This document shows positions 1 through 11,400 of a stretch of DNA of 64,000 bases, piece after piece. Each line of letters begins with the position of its first letter. The stretch's first letter is position 1. The notes beneath the pieces are model-generated. The model worked only from the letters and a program-made list of their open reading frames with translations. It was not told the DNA's origin and did not search any database. The DNA comes from Symbiodinium natans. Taxonomy: Eukaryota; Sar; Dinophyceae; Suessiales; Symbiodiniaceae. Location: assembly GCA_905221605.1 (NCBI GenBank), contig CAJNDS010000129.1:145001-209000 (forward strand), read 5' to 3'. Made by a program: the position numbers and the translations under genes.

Positions 1-547
1 AGAGGGAGAGTTAAGATGTAGGCTACAGGAGTTTGGAGTTTGAGGGCTAAAGTTATAGGTTTAAGGTGTTTTATTGGGATTGAGTTCGGGATTTTAGCAT
101 TCAAGGGCTCGGGGTTTAGGGGCCTCTGAAAGTTTAGAGGGTCTACGGGCTTTCAAGTTGAATGAGTCCGGGCTTGTCTTAGTTATGAAGGCAGTCGATG
201 CGTTTTCACCTGGCATACCGTCCTTCCGACTTGCACCTGAGTAGTTCAATGCGAGTACTGCAATGTGCCGGTGGCGCTGCTTGCTGCTTTTTTGCGCTTG
301 ACGAACGCGGCATTGCAATAGTTCACCTTGCCTACAAGATGCCCGCTTGGGCCTTGCGCCGAGCTGCCCAATGACTCTGTTACACAGCTGCTTTAAGTGG
401 CATGGCCCCTTTAAGAATTCTGTGCTTTAGTACTGCCGTACGAAGCGACATGCTTCAGCAGTGTTGAAATTAGCACCGCGGTCCTGTGAGGCCCCCCTTA
501 GGAGGCACGGCTAGGTTCCAGCAAGCTAAAGACCCTCCTATAGGTGT

Positions 548-612
548 GAAGAGCTAACGCGCACGCGCGCTTGCGCGTGCGCGCGTGCGCGTGCGCGCGT
601 GCGCGCGCGTTT
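548..612. repeat. Alternating CG/CA dinucleotide tract
   Basis: About 60 bp of almost strictly alternating purine-pyrimidine sequence made of GCGCGTGC-type units. Such sequence can adopt left-handed Z-DNA. No coding sense was seen. Confidence 0.75.
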
Positions 613-789
613 TTGTTGGCGCGCCCACACACACATTCACATTAGCAAGAGGTGCCAACCCTGGTTCAGCAATGGCTTAGTTAGGGGTCTAGTATGGCTT
701 AGAACTCAGGGTTGAATGGGACGGGTTTGGGGAAGGGCTCGAGGACCTTAGGCCTGTCGAGGCACTTCCTCACAACCCGTAAACCCGGT

Positions 790-920
790 AAACCTGCAAA
801 CCCTAAACCCCCAAACCCCAAACCCCAAACCCCAAACCCCAAACCCCAAACCCCAAACCCCAAACCCCAAACCCCAAACCCCAAACCCTAACCCCCAAAC
901 CCCAAACCCCCAAACCCCCA
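790..920. repeat. CCCCAAA variant of the telomere-like heptamer
   Basis: A run of CCCCAAA heptamers, with CCCTAAC interruptions near the end. The same 7-bp period as the CCCTAAA tracts with one base changed uniformly suggests that a variant unit was amplified in place, rather than a normal telomere having landed here. Confidence 0.8.
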
Positions 921-1131
921 AACTACAAAGACCCCCAGGCCCCAGCCAACCTAAGCTGCCTGAAGCCTCGCTGCACCTCCCTGTCGAGGCGTGACCATCA
1001 GGCGGGCCCCTAAACCCTAAACCCTAAACCCTAAACTCTAAACTCTAAACCCTAAACCCTAAACCCTAAACCATAAACCCTAAACCCTAAAGGACAGGAG
1101 CAAAGGGCAGCGGGACCAGGTTTAGGGCTTA

Positions 1132-1195
1132 CGGTAGGGCTAGGGAAGTTTCGTACCAGGGGCTTACGGTAGGGCTAGGGAAGTTTCGTACCAGG
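1132..1195. repeat. Tandem duplication of a ~32-bp unit
   Basis: The block GGCTTACGGTAGGGCTAGGG followed by AAGTTTCGTACC occurs twice in immediate succession with no visible mismatch, indicating a recent local duplication. Confidence 0.75.
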
Positions 1196-2413
1196 CTGAA
1201 GTGTCGAGTGGTTAATTTGCCTAAACCCTAAACCCTAAACCCTAAACCCTAGTTCATAGGGGACTTAGTTAGGAGGGCGAAATGAAGTTTAAACTTTTGG
1301 GCTCAAGGCTTGGACTCCTAAACCCTAAACCCCAAGCCCTAAACCCTAAACCCCAAACCCTAAACCCTAAACCCCAAACCCCAAAACCCAAGCCCTAAAC
1401 CCTAAACCCCGGCTTCACCTCAGGCTCTTCGGCTTTTGGGCCCTAACCTCGGGGTGTGAGGTTCAGCCGGGCAACTGAGGCTCAGAGCACAGGGTTTAGC
1501 GTTTAGGGTTTAGGGTTTAGGGTTTACACAAATCGATGCCCAATCCCAAGTTAGTTGACCGAAACCCACAAACCTAAACCCTAAACCCTAAAAGGTACCC
1601 AGAAACCCGCCAAAACAGGACAGCCTTACACTGCCCAAGAGCTCCTCCACCCGAAGCCCCATAACCCACACCTACGAACCCCGACGCACCCTAAACCCTA
1701 AACCCTAAACCCTAAACCCAAAACCCTGAACCCTAAACCCTAAACCCTAAACACTAAACCTTATGGAGGCCCGAAGCGGAGGATGCCGAGGAGCAGCCTG
1801 GGGTTTGGGCACTCTTCGTCAGCCTGATACAACCCCTTGAAAGGATTCTTACCCTAAACCCTAAACCCTAAAAATAATGTGCAAACCCCCTAGCAATAAG
1901 TAATCAGAGTTGTGAGGACCGTAAATTGGGTTCTAAGGTTCCTAAGTTAGGCGAAAAGTCCCTCAACTACAGTGAGTATTGTAAGGGGGTGGGGCTTCCC
2001 TGTAGGATTCTTCGTTAACCTCCTTGTCCTGGGTCTTCGTGCATCTTTCCATAGCCCGACTTGGTGTGTGTGCAATGTCCGGGCGCTCACAGTGGTCCAA
2101 GCTTTCCGGTCTATGTAGTACATCGCAGCACCTTGCGGGCAACATGCCTCAAAACCTTAAACCCTAAACCCTAAACCCTAAACCCTAAACCCTAAACCCT
2201 AAACCCTAAACCAACGCACAGGATAACTATTGCTTGGGGAACTTCATGGCGTAGCTGGGGTCAGTTTGGAGTATGCCCCCAAACTTTAAAAGTCCGGCGG
2301 CAGGGGCCCAAATCGCTAGAGGACCCCGTTCTACATAACCCACAGAAATTCGATCTGCATCCCCAGATCTACCAGAAGTAGGGCCTTTAGGGTTTTGGGT
2401 CTTCTTCCACAAG

Positions 2414-5400
2414 GCAAATGGGATGCTCAACGATGAGGCGTTTGCCGATCATGCCTGCGGCCTACTCTCCACTTCCCCGAGAATCTTGATGCAGTGCCAG
2501 GCCCTACATCATCAAACGGTCAGTTCTCTAAATTATCGTCCTTTGTTGTGTATCCTAAATAGGAGGGGCCGCCTTGTAATTTGACCCCAAAAGGGACCAT
2601 AGTTCACAGCCTGTAAAACCTGGAAGCCCTTTCGCAAAAATCTCTAACCCTGAGCCCTAAACCCTTAACCCTAGATGGTTGGACATCTTTTTTGTTTTTT
2701 GCCCCCCCCCCCCCCGGGCCCTCCTTCCTTACTCTCTCTACGCAGATGCTTGTCTTAATGTACCATTCAAGATAGAATGCTCTCCCCATGCCTATGCTCC
2801 TCTTACTTAATGTAACAATTGCCTAGAATAAGACATCCTATGCCTGCAAAAACTGCAGGTCCCACAGCGTCCCTTTCTGTAACCCTAAGCCCTTGAGAAT
2901 CCAATGTCCTGAGGTTGCGAGCCTTTCGCATTCCATCGAGGACGGCGGAGTGTAAGGCAGCACCAGGTTCACCGGTATGGTAGGGTTTAGTAGGGTTTAG
3001 GGTTTAGGGTTTAGGGTTCTGGGTTGAGGGTTCAGTGTTCAGTGAATTTCTGGTTTGCGCAAGGTTGACGGGGTTAAGGGTTTTGAGCCTTTCGGAAGTA
3101 GGGTTCAGCACGGGCCCAACTTTGAAGCATGAAGTGCCCCGACGTGCCCCTAACTTCGACAGGAGATCGCGCGAAACCTGCGGATGGATCACTTCCAAAA
3201 GAAAAGCAGCTTGGACTTCTTAGAGAGATTAAACCCTAAACCCTAAACCCTAAACCCTAAACCCGGAGGCTTTCAGGTTGCCCCCTTCATGAGGTTTACG
3301 CCTCAAAGTCTGGCCACCAGGGCCATTGTAGAAGTAGCTGCTCAGCATAGTAGAGGAGCCTGCATAGGGGTTTGGGGTTTAGGGTTTAGGGTTTAGGGTT
3401 TAGGGGGTTTAGGGTCTACCAATCTACTTCATTCATATCCCCTGTGGTACAATTACAGTAGCTTGGTAGCCCAGCGGTACCCTTTACCCCTTTACCCTTT
3501 GTTTTTGGTTATGGGTTCCCTTATAAAATAACCAACCCAAAAAAAGGGTGCCCTTATTGTCATATGGTTCCTGGGCTACTAGGGTCGTGGCAACCATATA
3601 ACATCACGTGCAGCCAGGCGGCATGTTCCTTCGACTCCCTGGGCCCTAAATCCCACACCCGCCCGGAAGGGTTTAGGGTTTAGGGTTTAGGGTTTAGGGT
3701 TTAGGGTTTAGGGTTTAGGGTTTAGGGTTTAGGGTTTAGGGTTTCGTCTGCAGGCTTGGACCCTGAAGAACTCTCCACTAGACTATGCGACGTGCGCTAA
3801 GGGTTTCTTGGGAGTGACGTCGAGGGTTTGGAGTTGAGAGACCATTATGACGTGAGATTCAGAGCTCAGGGATTATGATTCGGGTTTAGGGTTTAGGGTT
3901 TAGGGTTTAGGGTTTAGGGTTTAGGGTTTAGGGTTTAGGGTTTAGGGTTTAGGGTTTAGGGTTTAGGGTTTAGGGTTTACGGCTTAGGGATGATGAGTTG
4001 AGATTAGGGGCTTGGGCTCGAGGGTGCATCTTTAAGAATTTTAGGGTTCCGAGGGGTTTCCGAAGGTTAAGGGTACCTTATTGGGGTCCTTATTGTCGGG
4101 GAATCCTACTAGTTGGGGGGTCCTTAAGGGGGAAACCCTAAACCCTAAACCCTAAGCCCTAAACCCTAAACCCTAAACCCTAAACCCTAAACCCTATTTT
4201 TGTAAACCTCCTTATGGGTTCCAGCGGCATGCGGCCCGCAGGCGATGCCAAAGCTGCCGCTCGACTGGAGGCCGCAAGGCGCGAGAAGGAGGCCACCCGA
4301 CGATCTCGTGCTGCGATTTTGGGGGTTTAGGGTTTAGGGTTTAGGGCTTAGGGCTTAGGGTTTGGGGTTTGGGGTTTCGGGTTTCGGGTTTCGGGTTTCG
4401 GGTTTCGGGTTTCGGGTTTAGGGTAGGGTATACCTTGCTCTGGCTTGTGACAAGCAGTAATATGTTTATAAGAATCAGGGGAGTAGAACGGCAGCATATA
4501 GACACATCGACAGCAAAAGCATGTCTACACAACCAGCTCGGCCCCGACAACCTTTTCATACAAGATAATATAATATAATACAATTCAATACAATATAATA
4601 TAACAATATATATATATATATATACGCAGCTCAGTCTTCGGTCCTCAGTCCCGGACGTCCAGGCAGAAATACGGCGTGCCCGGAAGAAGGACTGACATCG
4701 AACTCTGCCGTGCCCTGCCTACCCCACTTATTGCGTTTTTGCAGCTTGACCCTGGATCAGTCCCAAACCCCGCGAAACCCTAAACCCTAAACCCTAAACC
4801 CGAGTTCCTTCCCCACCTAAGCTCAAACCTCTCACTCTCGTTCCAGCAATGAGGAGCAGATGGCCAAGGATCCGAGGCGCAAGGTGGCCTTGCTAGATGC
4901 TCCAGCTACGAAGGTATGTCTACTCTTTTGGTTATGATTATGGTGTATTGTTGTTGGTTTTTGTTGTTTTACTTCTCACTTGTTTTTTTGTATATTGTTA
5001 TTATTTTGGAATCACTATTGTTTCATTGTGTTGTTATGATATTACTGTTGTTTCTTATTGCTGTTTTTATTCTGTACTACTATTGTTATCATTGTTGTTG
5101 TTATTCCTGGATAACTATTGTTATAATTGTTGTTATCATTCTTCCTACTTGTTGTTTGTATTCTTGTTATTGTTGTTATAGTCGCATTGCAACTGCTAGT
5201 GGTATTGTTATTGTTACTATTATTTTACAAAGTCGGCATTATTATTAGCATGTTCTTATATTACGGTTGTTAGTACCATGTTATTATTATGCTATTTCTA
5301 TTGTAATTATTACTACTTGTTCTTAGTGCGTGTTACGATTGCCAAGTTAGTGTTGTTATTCGGTTTCGGGTGTGCCTGGAAGCCCACAGCGCAAAGTACC

Positions 5401-8400
5401 CTAGACCCTAACCCTACGAAACCCTAAACGCTAAACCCTAAACCCTAAACCGTAAGTATCTCTGAAGGCTTCTTCCTACATATGAATGGCAGGCTTGGGG
5501 GTTTCGAGGCTTGGGCGCGTCCTAGGGTTTAGGGTCTAGTGTTCCCCCTGATACTAACAGTCCTGAATCCCCCCCCATGATACTCCCTCTTACAGACTGT
5601 TAGTATAAGGGGGTTCGGAACATCCCAAGTTAGTGTTTAGAGTCCAGGGTCACAGCAGTTTCGGGCTCTTTTAAGCGTACTGGATGGAGTTGGCCCTAAA
5701 CCCTAAACCCTAATCCCTAATCCCTAAACCCTCAACCCTAAACCCTAAACAGGTCCATGGTGGATGCTTCAGGTTTAGCGTTTTGGGGTTTCAAGGTTGA
5801 CGCCAAGTACAGTGAACCCAGACTGCGCCCAAGACATGCAAGCGTGACCACCACGCGGGAGTCTTACTCTAGGATCGGGAGTAGGCCCGTTTTTCCTTTT
5901 TTTAGGGTTGGGGTTCCCTTATAATCCCCTTAAAACCAAAAAGGGTAATTACCCTTTTTAGTCCTAGGTTACTCCCGGGTCTAGTACTCTCAACCAGTAA
6001 GGAAGCCAAACAGAAACCCAAGCCTGTGAATCTTCGGGAAAATGTTTGTTCATACTGTTTTGATACTTTGATTTTAATGTTGGACTCGCTTTAGTGTCCA
6101 GGCCCCCACCCCCGCACCCCCCCGCCCAGACAATTTAGGGGTTTTCAGAGATCCTCTAAGGCTGGGACGGGGCTGGGGGTAGGGCGGCTAGGGGTCGAGG
6201 GTTGAGGGGAAGCCTTGCAGCTTGAGGGTCTAAGCTTTCCAGGCTTTGTAGCTCCCGGGCTGCGGATGGTTTAGGCTTCAGGGTTTAGGGTTTAGGATTA
6301 ATGCGGGTAACCGAGACAATTTACTAGGGCAACTCCCTTGGAAAATTGTTTGGGGGCCTGTTTTGTAATGAAATTTTCAAAAGGAATTTCAATAAAGCCG
6401 GACACCAGGAAAAAATCGAAGTTTCTTCTTCAAAATGACTTTTTGTTTTTGGCTCCCCTTCCGCCCGCCCTTCATCCCCGGGCCGCGCACTTCGCATACT
6501 TGCGGACCTCATCATCAATGGGGGGGTCCTCTAGAATTTTTCCGGAAAAACGCTTAGTAGCGGCCCCTGTTGCCAAAGCGAGTCCAACATTAAACCCTAA
6601 ACCCTGAACCCTGAACCCTAAACCCTAAACCCTAAACCCTAAGCCATTGTTGCTCCTGGCAGACGGAACCCCTCATGGATCGATCCTCCGATTCGGGAGG
6701 TGGCCTTGAAAATCGAGCGCAGCCGCCGCGAAGCCTACATGGAGGGCAGCAAGGCATGGCCTCAAGGGTTTAGGGTTTAGGGTTTAGGGTTTAGGATTTG
6801 GGGCTTGGGGTTTGGGATTTGGGTTGTGGGGTTGTGAGGTTGGGCGTTGGGGTTTTGCATTCTGCTGGTTTCGAGTTAAGGGTTTGGAGGGGTTGCGTCC
6901 TTTTTCTGCCGGTTTCCTTTGGAGATGGCCCGTTTCGGGGTTTTGATGTTCTGGCTTTCAGCGTTCGGGGCCTTTGGCGAATGCAGGTTGTGCAGTTTTG
7001 GGCCCTTGGGTTTGTGTCCTGAGCTCGGTTTGGGGGGGCTCAGAGGAATGCAGGCCCATCATGTGAAGTTATCGGATAGGGTTTTGGTGCTTGTAGTAAT
7101 ATATATATATATATATATGTACATGTTTTTATTTATTTATATATTTATTCATTCACTTATTTATTTATTTATATATGTATGTCAGAGGTCAGCCTTGAAC
7201 CCGAAGCCCAAAACCCCAAACCCTAAACCGCACAGAGCAACTATGCAAAAACTCCACACATGGGGGGGGGGGGGCCCATCCCCATGAACATAATTACGGA
7301 CCCCTCGAGACTTCCTGCCTTCCAGCCCTCCATCCCTCCAGCCTTCCAGCCCTGCAGCCTTCCAGCCCTCGTACGATGAACGTGTGTGGAATATGTGCCC
7401 AGACCACTTGATAGGTAAACATTGCTGAGATCCTGCTGTAGGATGACACGAAGCAGCGCGCCCCCAAGCAATCATCCCAAGCAAGGAAAGGATCGGGCAT
7501 CTGAGCCCAGACCCCTAACCCAGACCCATGTCAGGCTGCCGGAGATGCAACGGCAGGCTCGAAAAGCAAACAGAAGGCCTTGCCGCCTTGGGGCTAGACT
7601 TGGGCACAGTTCCTTCTCGATACTTCGGTATTTGTGGTGCAGAAGCCGTAGACCCTAAATCCTAAACCCTACATCCGCCGCTGAGCACGAGCTTCCTGCT
7701 TGTGCTGCAGCTGCAAACCGTAAACCCTAAACCCTAAACCCTAAACCCTAAACCCTAAACCCTAAACCCTAAACCCTCATGCCAGGCCATTCCGATGGTC
7801 GAGTTTAAGGCTTCGGAATGCACCGTGGACAACAAGGCATCTTGGAGTGGAGGTAGAGTAGCGACCGGTGTGTGACTTGCTGGTTCTTAGTAGGTTTAGG
7901 GTTTAGGGTTTAGGGTTTAGGGTTTAGGGTTTAGGGTTTAGGGTTTAGGGTTTAGGGTTTAGGGTTTAGGGATTAGGGTTTGGGGTTTGGGGTTTGGGGT
8001 TTAGGGTTGGGGCTTAGGCACCCTATACAATCCCTTACAGGGAGGATATAGGGGTGCCAATTTCCCTACTAAGAGCCAGTAGGGTGAGAAAGCAGCCGGC
8101 GAAGATTGTTGTGGGGTTTGCAGGTTTCGGGGGCAGGGTTTAGGATTTTTGTTTTTTTCTTGTTCTCCTGTTGCTAGGATTTAACTTAGGGTCCATTCCC
8201 CCTGCCCCAAACCCCAAGCCTTAAACCCTACCAGGGCCCCTGGCCAGGATCCGGTGGAAGTGGTGGATGTGCTCAAGATCCAGCCGGGCCCCCAACTGGC
8301 CCAGGTTGTTAAACTCTAGGACCCAGCGTGGCCCCTTGCCCTGAACCCTGCACCCTAAACTTCCCTAAGCCCCGAACCCTAATCCCCAAGCCCTTAACCC

Positions 8401-11400
8401 TAAACCCTAAACCCTAAACCCTAAGCCCTAAACCCTAAACCCTAAACCCTAAACCCTAAATTGAACCCCAGCACACAAGGGTTCCATGAAGGTGTCTGGA
8501 GTTGTCTTTCCCTTCTGAACTTCGGAGCTGCCTTGGGTTTAGGGTTTAGGGTTTAGGGTTTTAGGGTTCAGGCCTGGGGTGTAGGGGTTTAGGGTTTAGG
8601 GTTAAGGGGTTGGGGGTTTAGGGTTTTGGGCTCTGCTTAGGGTCGGAGTTTGGGCTGCTGTTGACCAAGTACCCCTGTTCAAGACTTATAGTCCTTCTCA
8701 AAGCCTCCTTTGAGACTTGGGAGGTTGAAAGTTTGGGGGTTGGCCTCCCCCTCTGTACCCAGTCCATGCTGTGTTGCCCTTACCCTAACCCTAAACCCTA
8801 AACCCTCCTGATATCCCTTAAGAATTTATGAGCCGCTTTCCCATCACAAGGCGAGAGTGCCAGGGCCTGGGCCGCCACCAGAGCGTGCGGTGCTAAGCGA
8901 CCCTAAACCCTAAACCCGAAACCCTAAACCCGAAACCCTAAACCCTAAACCGCGGCTTCATGTCCGCGACCCCCAAGCGCTAGATGAAAGACATGGGGGG
9001 TTACGAACAAAAGGAACCCCTAATATAGTCCCCCGAATCGTAGGATTCCCTTATAAGAAGGACCCCAATGAGGTACCCCCCCCCCCCCATTTCGGAAAAC
9101 CTCACATGGGCTTCAAGCAGAAGAACGCGAGGGAGAGAGCGAGAGAGAGAGTGTTAGGGTTTAGGGTTTAGGGTTTAGGGTTTAGGGTTTAGGGTTTAGG
9201 GTTTAGGGTTTAGGGTTTAGGGTTTAGGGTTTAGGGTTTAGGGTTTAGGGTTTAGGGTTTAGGGTTTAGGCCCCCCCATGCAGTGCCAACCCACTTGACC
9301 TAGTGCACCATGTTCTGTCGGCTTGCAACAGAAAACATGTAGCGCTCATGCCACGGAGCCAGACAGCACGATTGTTAAGGGGCTCCGGTACCAAAAGCTA
9401 ACCTCTAGGATCCATGCGGAAATGTGCTGCAGCCTTGTCAACTTGACAAGTACAAAGACTCGGACTTGGACTGGGAGTTTAGAAGTACATATTTCATCTG
9501 ACATTTTGTGTCCTTCATACTCTGAGACGTGCAATCCGTAATTAGAGTCAGTTGCCGTGCAGGCCAGAGCTACTTCCAGAGTTTCCAAGAGGGAGTTGGA
9601 AATTCATGTGCAGTTTAGGGTTTGTAGGGTTTCTAGGCTTTGTAGGGTTTCGGTTTATACTGTAGGGTTTATGGGGTTTATAGGGTTTATAGGGTCTAGG
9701 GTCATGCTGTGGCGCCAAGGTAGATGAGATGCTAAAGATCCGGCGGTGGCAGGAAAAGTCCCCGAAGTCCCCAAACTTGTCCAAGAGCAGCCGGATCCTC
9801 AGGGGGTTTAGGGTTTAGGGTTTAGGGTTTAGGGTTTAGGGTTTAGGGTTTAGGGCTTAACGGGTTTCAGGGGTTCAGGGGTTTCAGGGGCTTCAGGGGT
9901 TTCAGGGTTTCAGGGTTCAGGGGGCCTTCAGGGGGTTCAGGGCTTTCAGGGGTAGGCCCTTGGGACATTTTACAGATTTTCCCTTTATTTGGTTTAAGAT
10001 GATTAATAAAGGCTTTAGCATTTTTTAAAAATATGTTAAAACATTTTTTGGTTTAAGATGATGGTGTTCAGAGGGCTTTTTTAAGGGCCATCCAGGCCTC
10101 AGCTAGGACCCAGGGGAGGCCCTGATTCCCTTTTTCCGGGCTTAGGTCCCCTTACAAGCCCCGTTTCAAGCAAATAAAGTGCACCCAAAGCTATTCCTGG
10201 GGTTGCTCTGGTCTAGTCAAACCCCAAACCCTCAAGCCCCAAAACCCTAAACCCCAAGCCCCAAACCCTAAACCCTGGACCCTAAACCCGAAACCCCAAG
10301 CCCTAAACCCCAAACCCTAAACCCTATAGACCCTAAACCCTGTGTACGTTGAAAGCCCTCAAGGCTGCAGCGGGAGCAAGCAGGAGGCCTGACATGGAAT
10401 ATATGGCTTTGGAATTCAGTGGTAGGGGCTTAGGGTTTTAGGGTTTAGGGTTTTAGGGTTTAGGGGTTTAGGGTTCAGGGTTTTAGGGTGTTACGGTCTT
10501 AGGGTTTTGAGGGTTTTAGGGTTTAGGGTTTTAGGGTTTTTGGGTTTTAGGGTTTTAGGGTTTTAGGGTTCTAGGGTTTTAGGGTTTTAGGGTTTTAGGG
10601 TTTTAGGGTTTTAGGGTTTTAGGGGTTTAGGGGTTTAGGGGTTTAGGGGTTTAGGGGTTTAGGGGTTTAGGGGTTTAGGGTTTTAGGTTTTTAGGGAGTA
10701 GGGTTTTAGGGTTTAGGGGGTTTAGGGGTTTAGGAATGAGGACTTTAGGGCTTCAGGGATTTTTAAGGGTTTAGGGCTGTAGGGTTGTAATTTTTAGGAC
10801 TCTGGGGGAGGAGTTCTGGGTCAGGTTTCAGGATGTTCTGGTAGGCTCCCACATTGGTTGGCTGTGGGCTGCGGATTCTGAAGTAGACTGGTTTAGGCTG
10901 CATAAAGGTTTCTTGAGGGCTCTGCTGTTTTCACGGGCTTTGAAGCCTTTGAGTTCTTCAGCGTGTAGGGCTTAAGGATTTCGAGGGTGCACTGCAGCGG
11001 TTCAGAGTAGGAAATGTGAAATGTGGGGCAGGAGGAACATGTAACTGTAAGCCTATAAACCCTAGAGACCCTGTAAGCCCTATAAGCACTATAAACCTGA
11101 CAAACCCTATAAACCCAAATAAAACCCCCCCCAAAAAAAACCTTCAAAAACAAGATACCCTGTAAACCCTATAGGCCAAGTCAGCTCCTGATTTAATCCC
11201 TGCAAAACCTTAACCCTAAACGCTCACCCCGCAACCCGCAACCCTCAACCCTAAACCCTAAACCCTACAGACCTTGAATTCCCGACGTGCAACCAGGGCG
11301 GCTGCTCCTGGCTCTTCTCCAGCTCTGTGCTGGGCCCCGTGTCGCTGGAGGCGCCCACGAGTGAGGGTTTCGGGTTTCGGGTTTCGGGTTTCGGGTTTCG

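Larger units (their letters stand above)
1..1618. other. Telomere-like repeat-rich stretch without a convincing gene
   Basis: About 1.6 kb of mixed unique sequence and heptamer tracts in both orientations. CCCCAAA-type units run from 790 to 920; CCCTAAA units occur near 1012-1090, 1220-1250 and 1316-1412; TTTAGGG units occur near 1495-1525. Short blocks at 950-992 (acceptor-like CTAAG, donor-like GTGACC) and 1090-1119 could be exons but are too short to support. Confidence 0.5.

Noticed and set aside
1298-1312. TTTTGGGCTCAAGG, resembling the end of the dinoflagellate spliced leader
   Set aside because: One extra G relative to the known TTTTGGCTCAAG, no coding sequence follows, and the context is TTTAGGG-like; probably chance.
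3660-3980. A true chromosome end or telomere fusion
   Set aside because: Tracts are short, occur in both orientations and alternate with in-frame exons over the whole window.
4897-5248. Leu/Tyr/Val-rich ORFs resembling a membrane protein
   Set aside because: The T-rich triplet repeat forces hydrophobic codons; the stretch begins inside a GTATGT donor, so it is intronic.
7182-7500. Minus-strand ORFs of up to 100 codons
   Set aside because: Built on a GGAAGGCTGGAGGG-type short repeat and heptamer units; three overlapping frames are open and none has splice signals.
8248-8304. Identification as tRNA nucleotidyltransferase from the PGP motif
   Set aside because: Only 19 codons; neighbouring exons show no other motif of that family.
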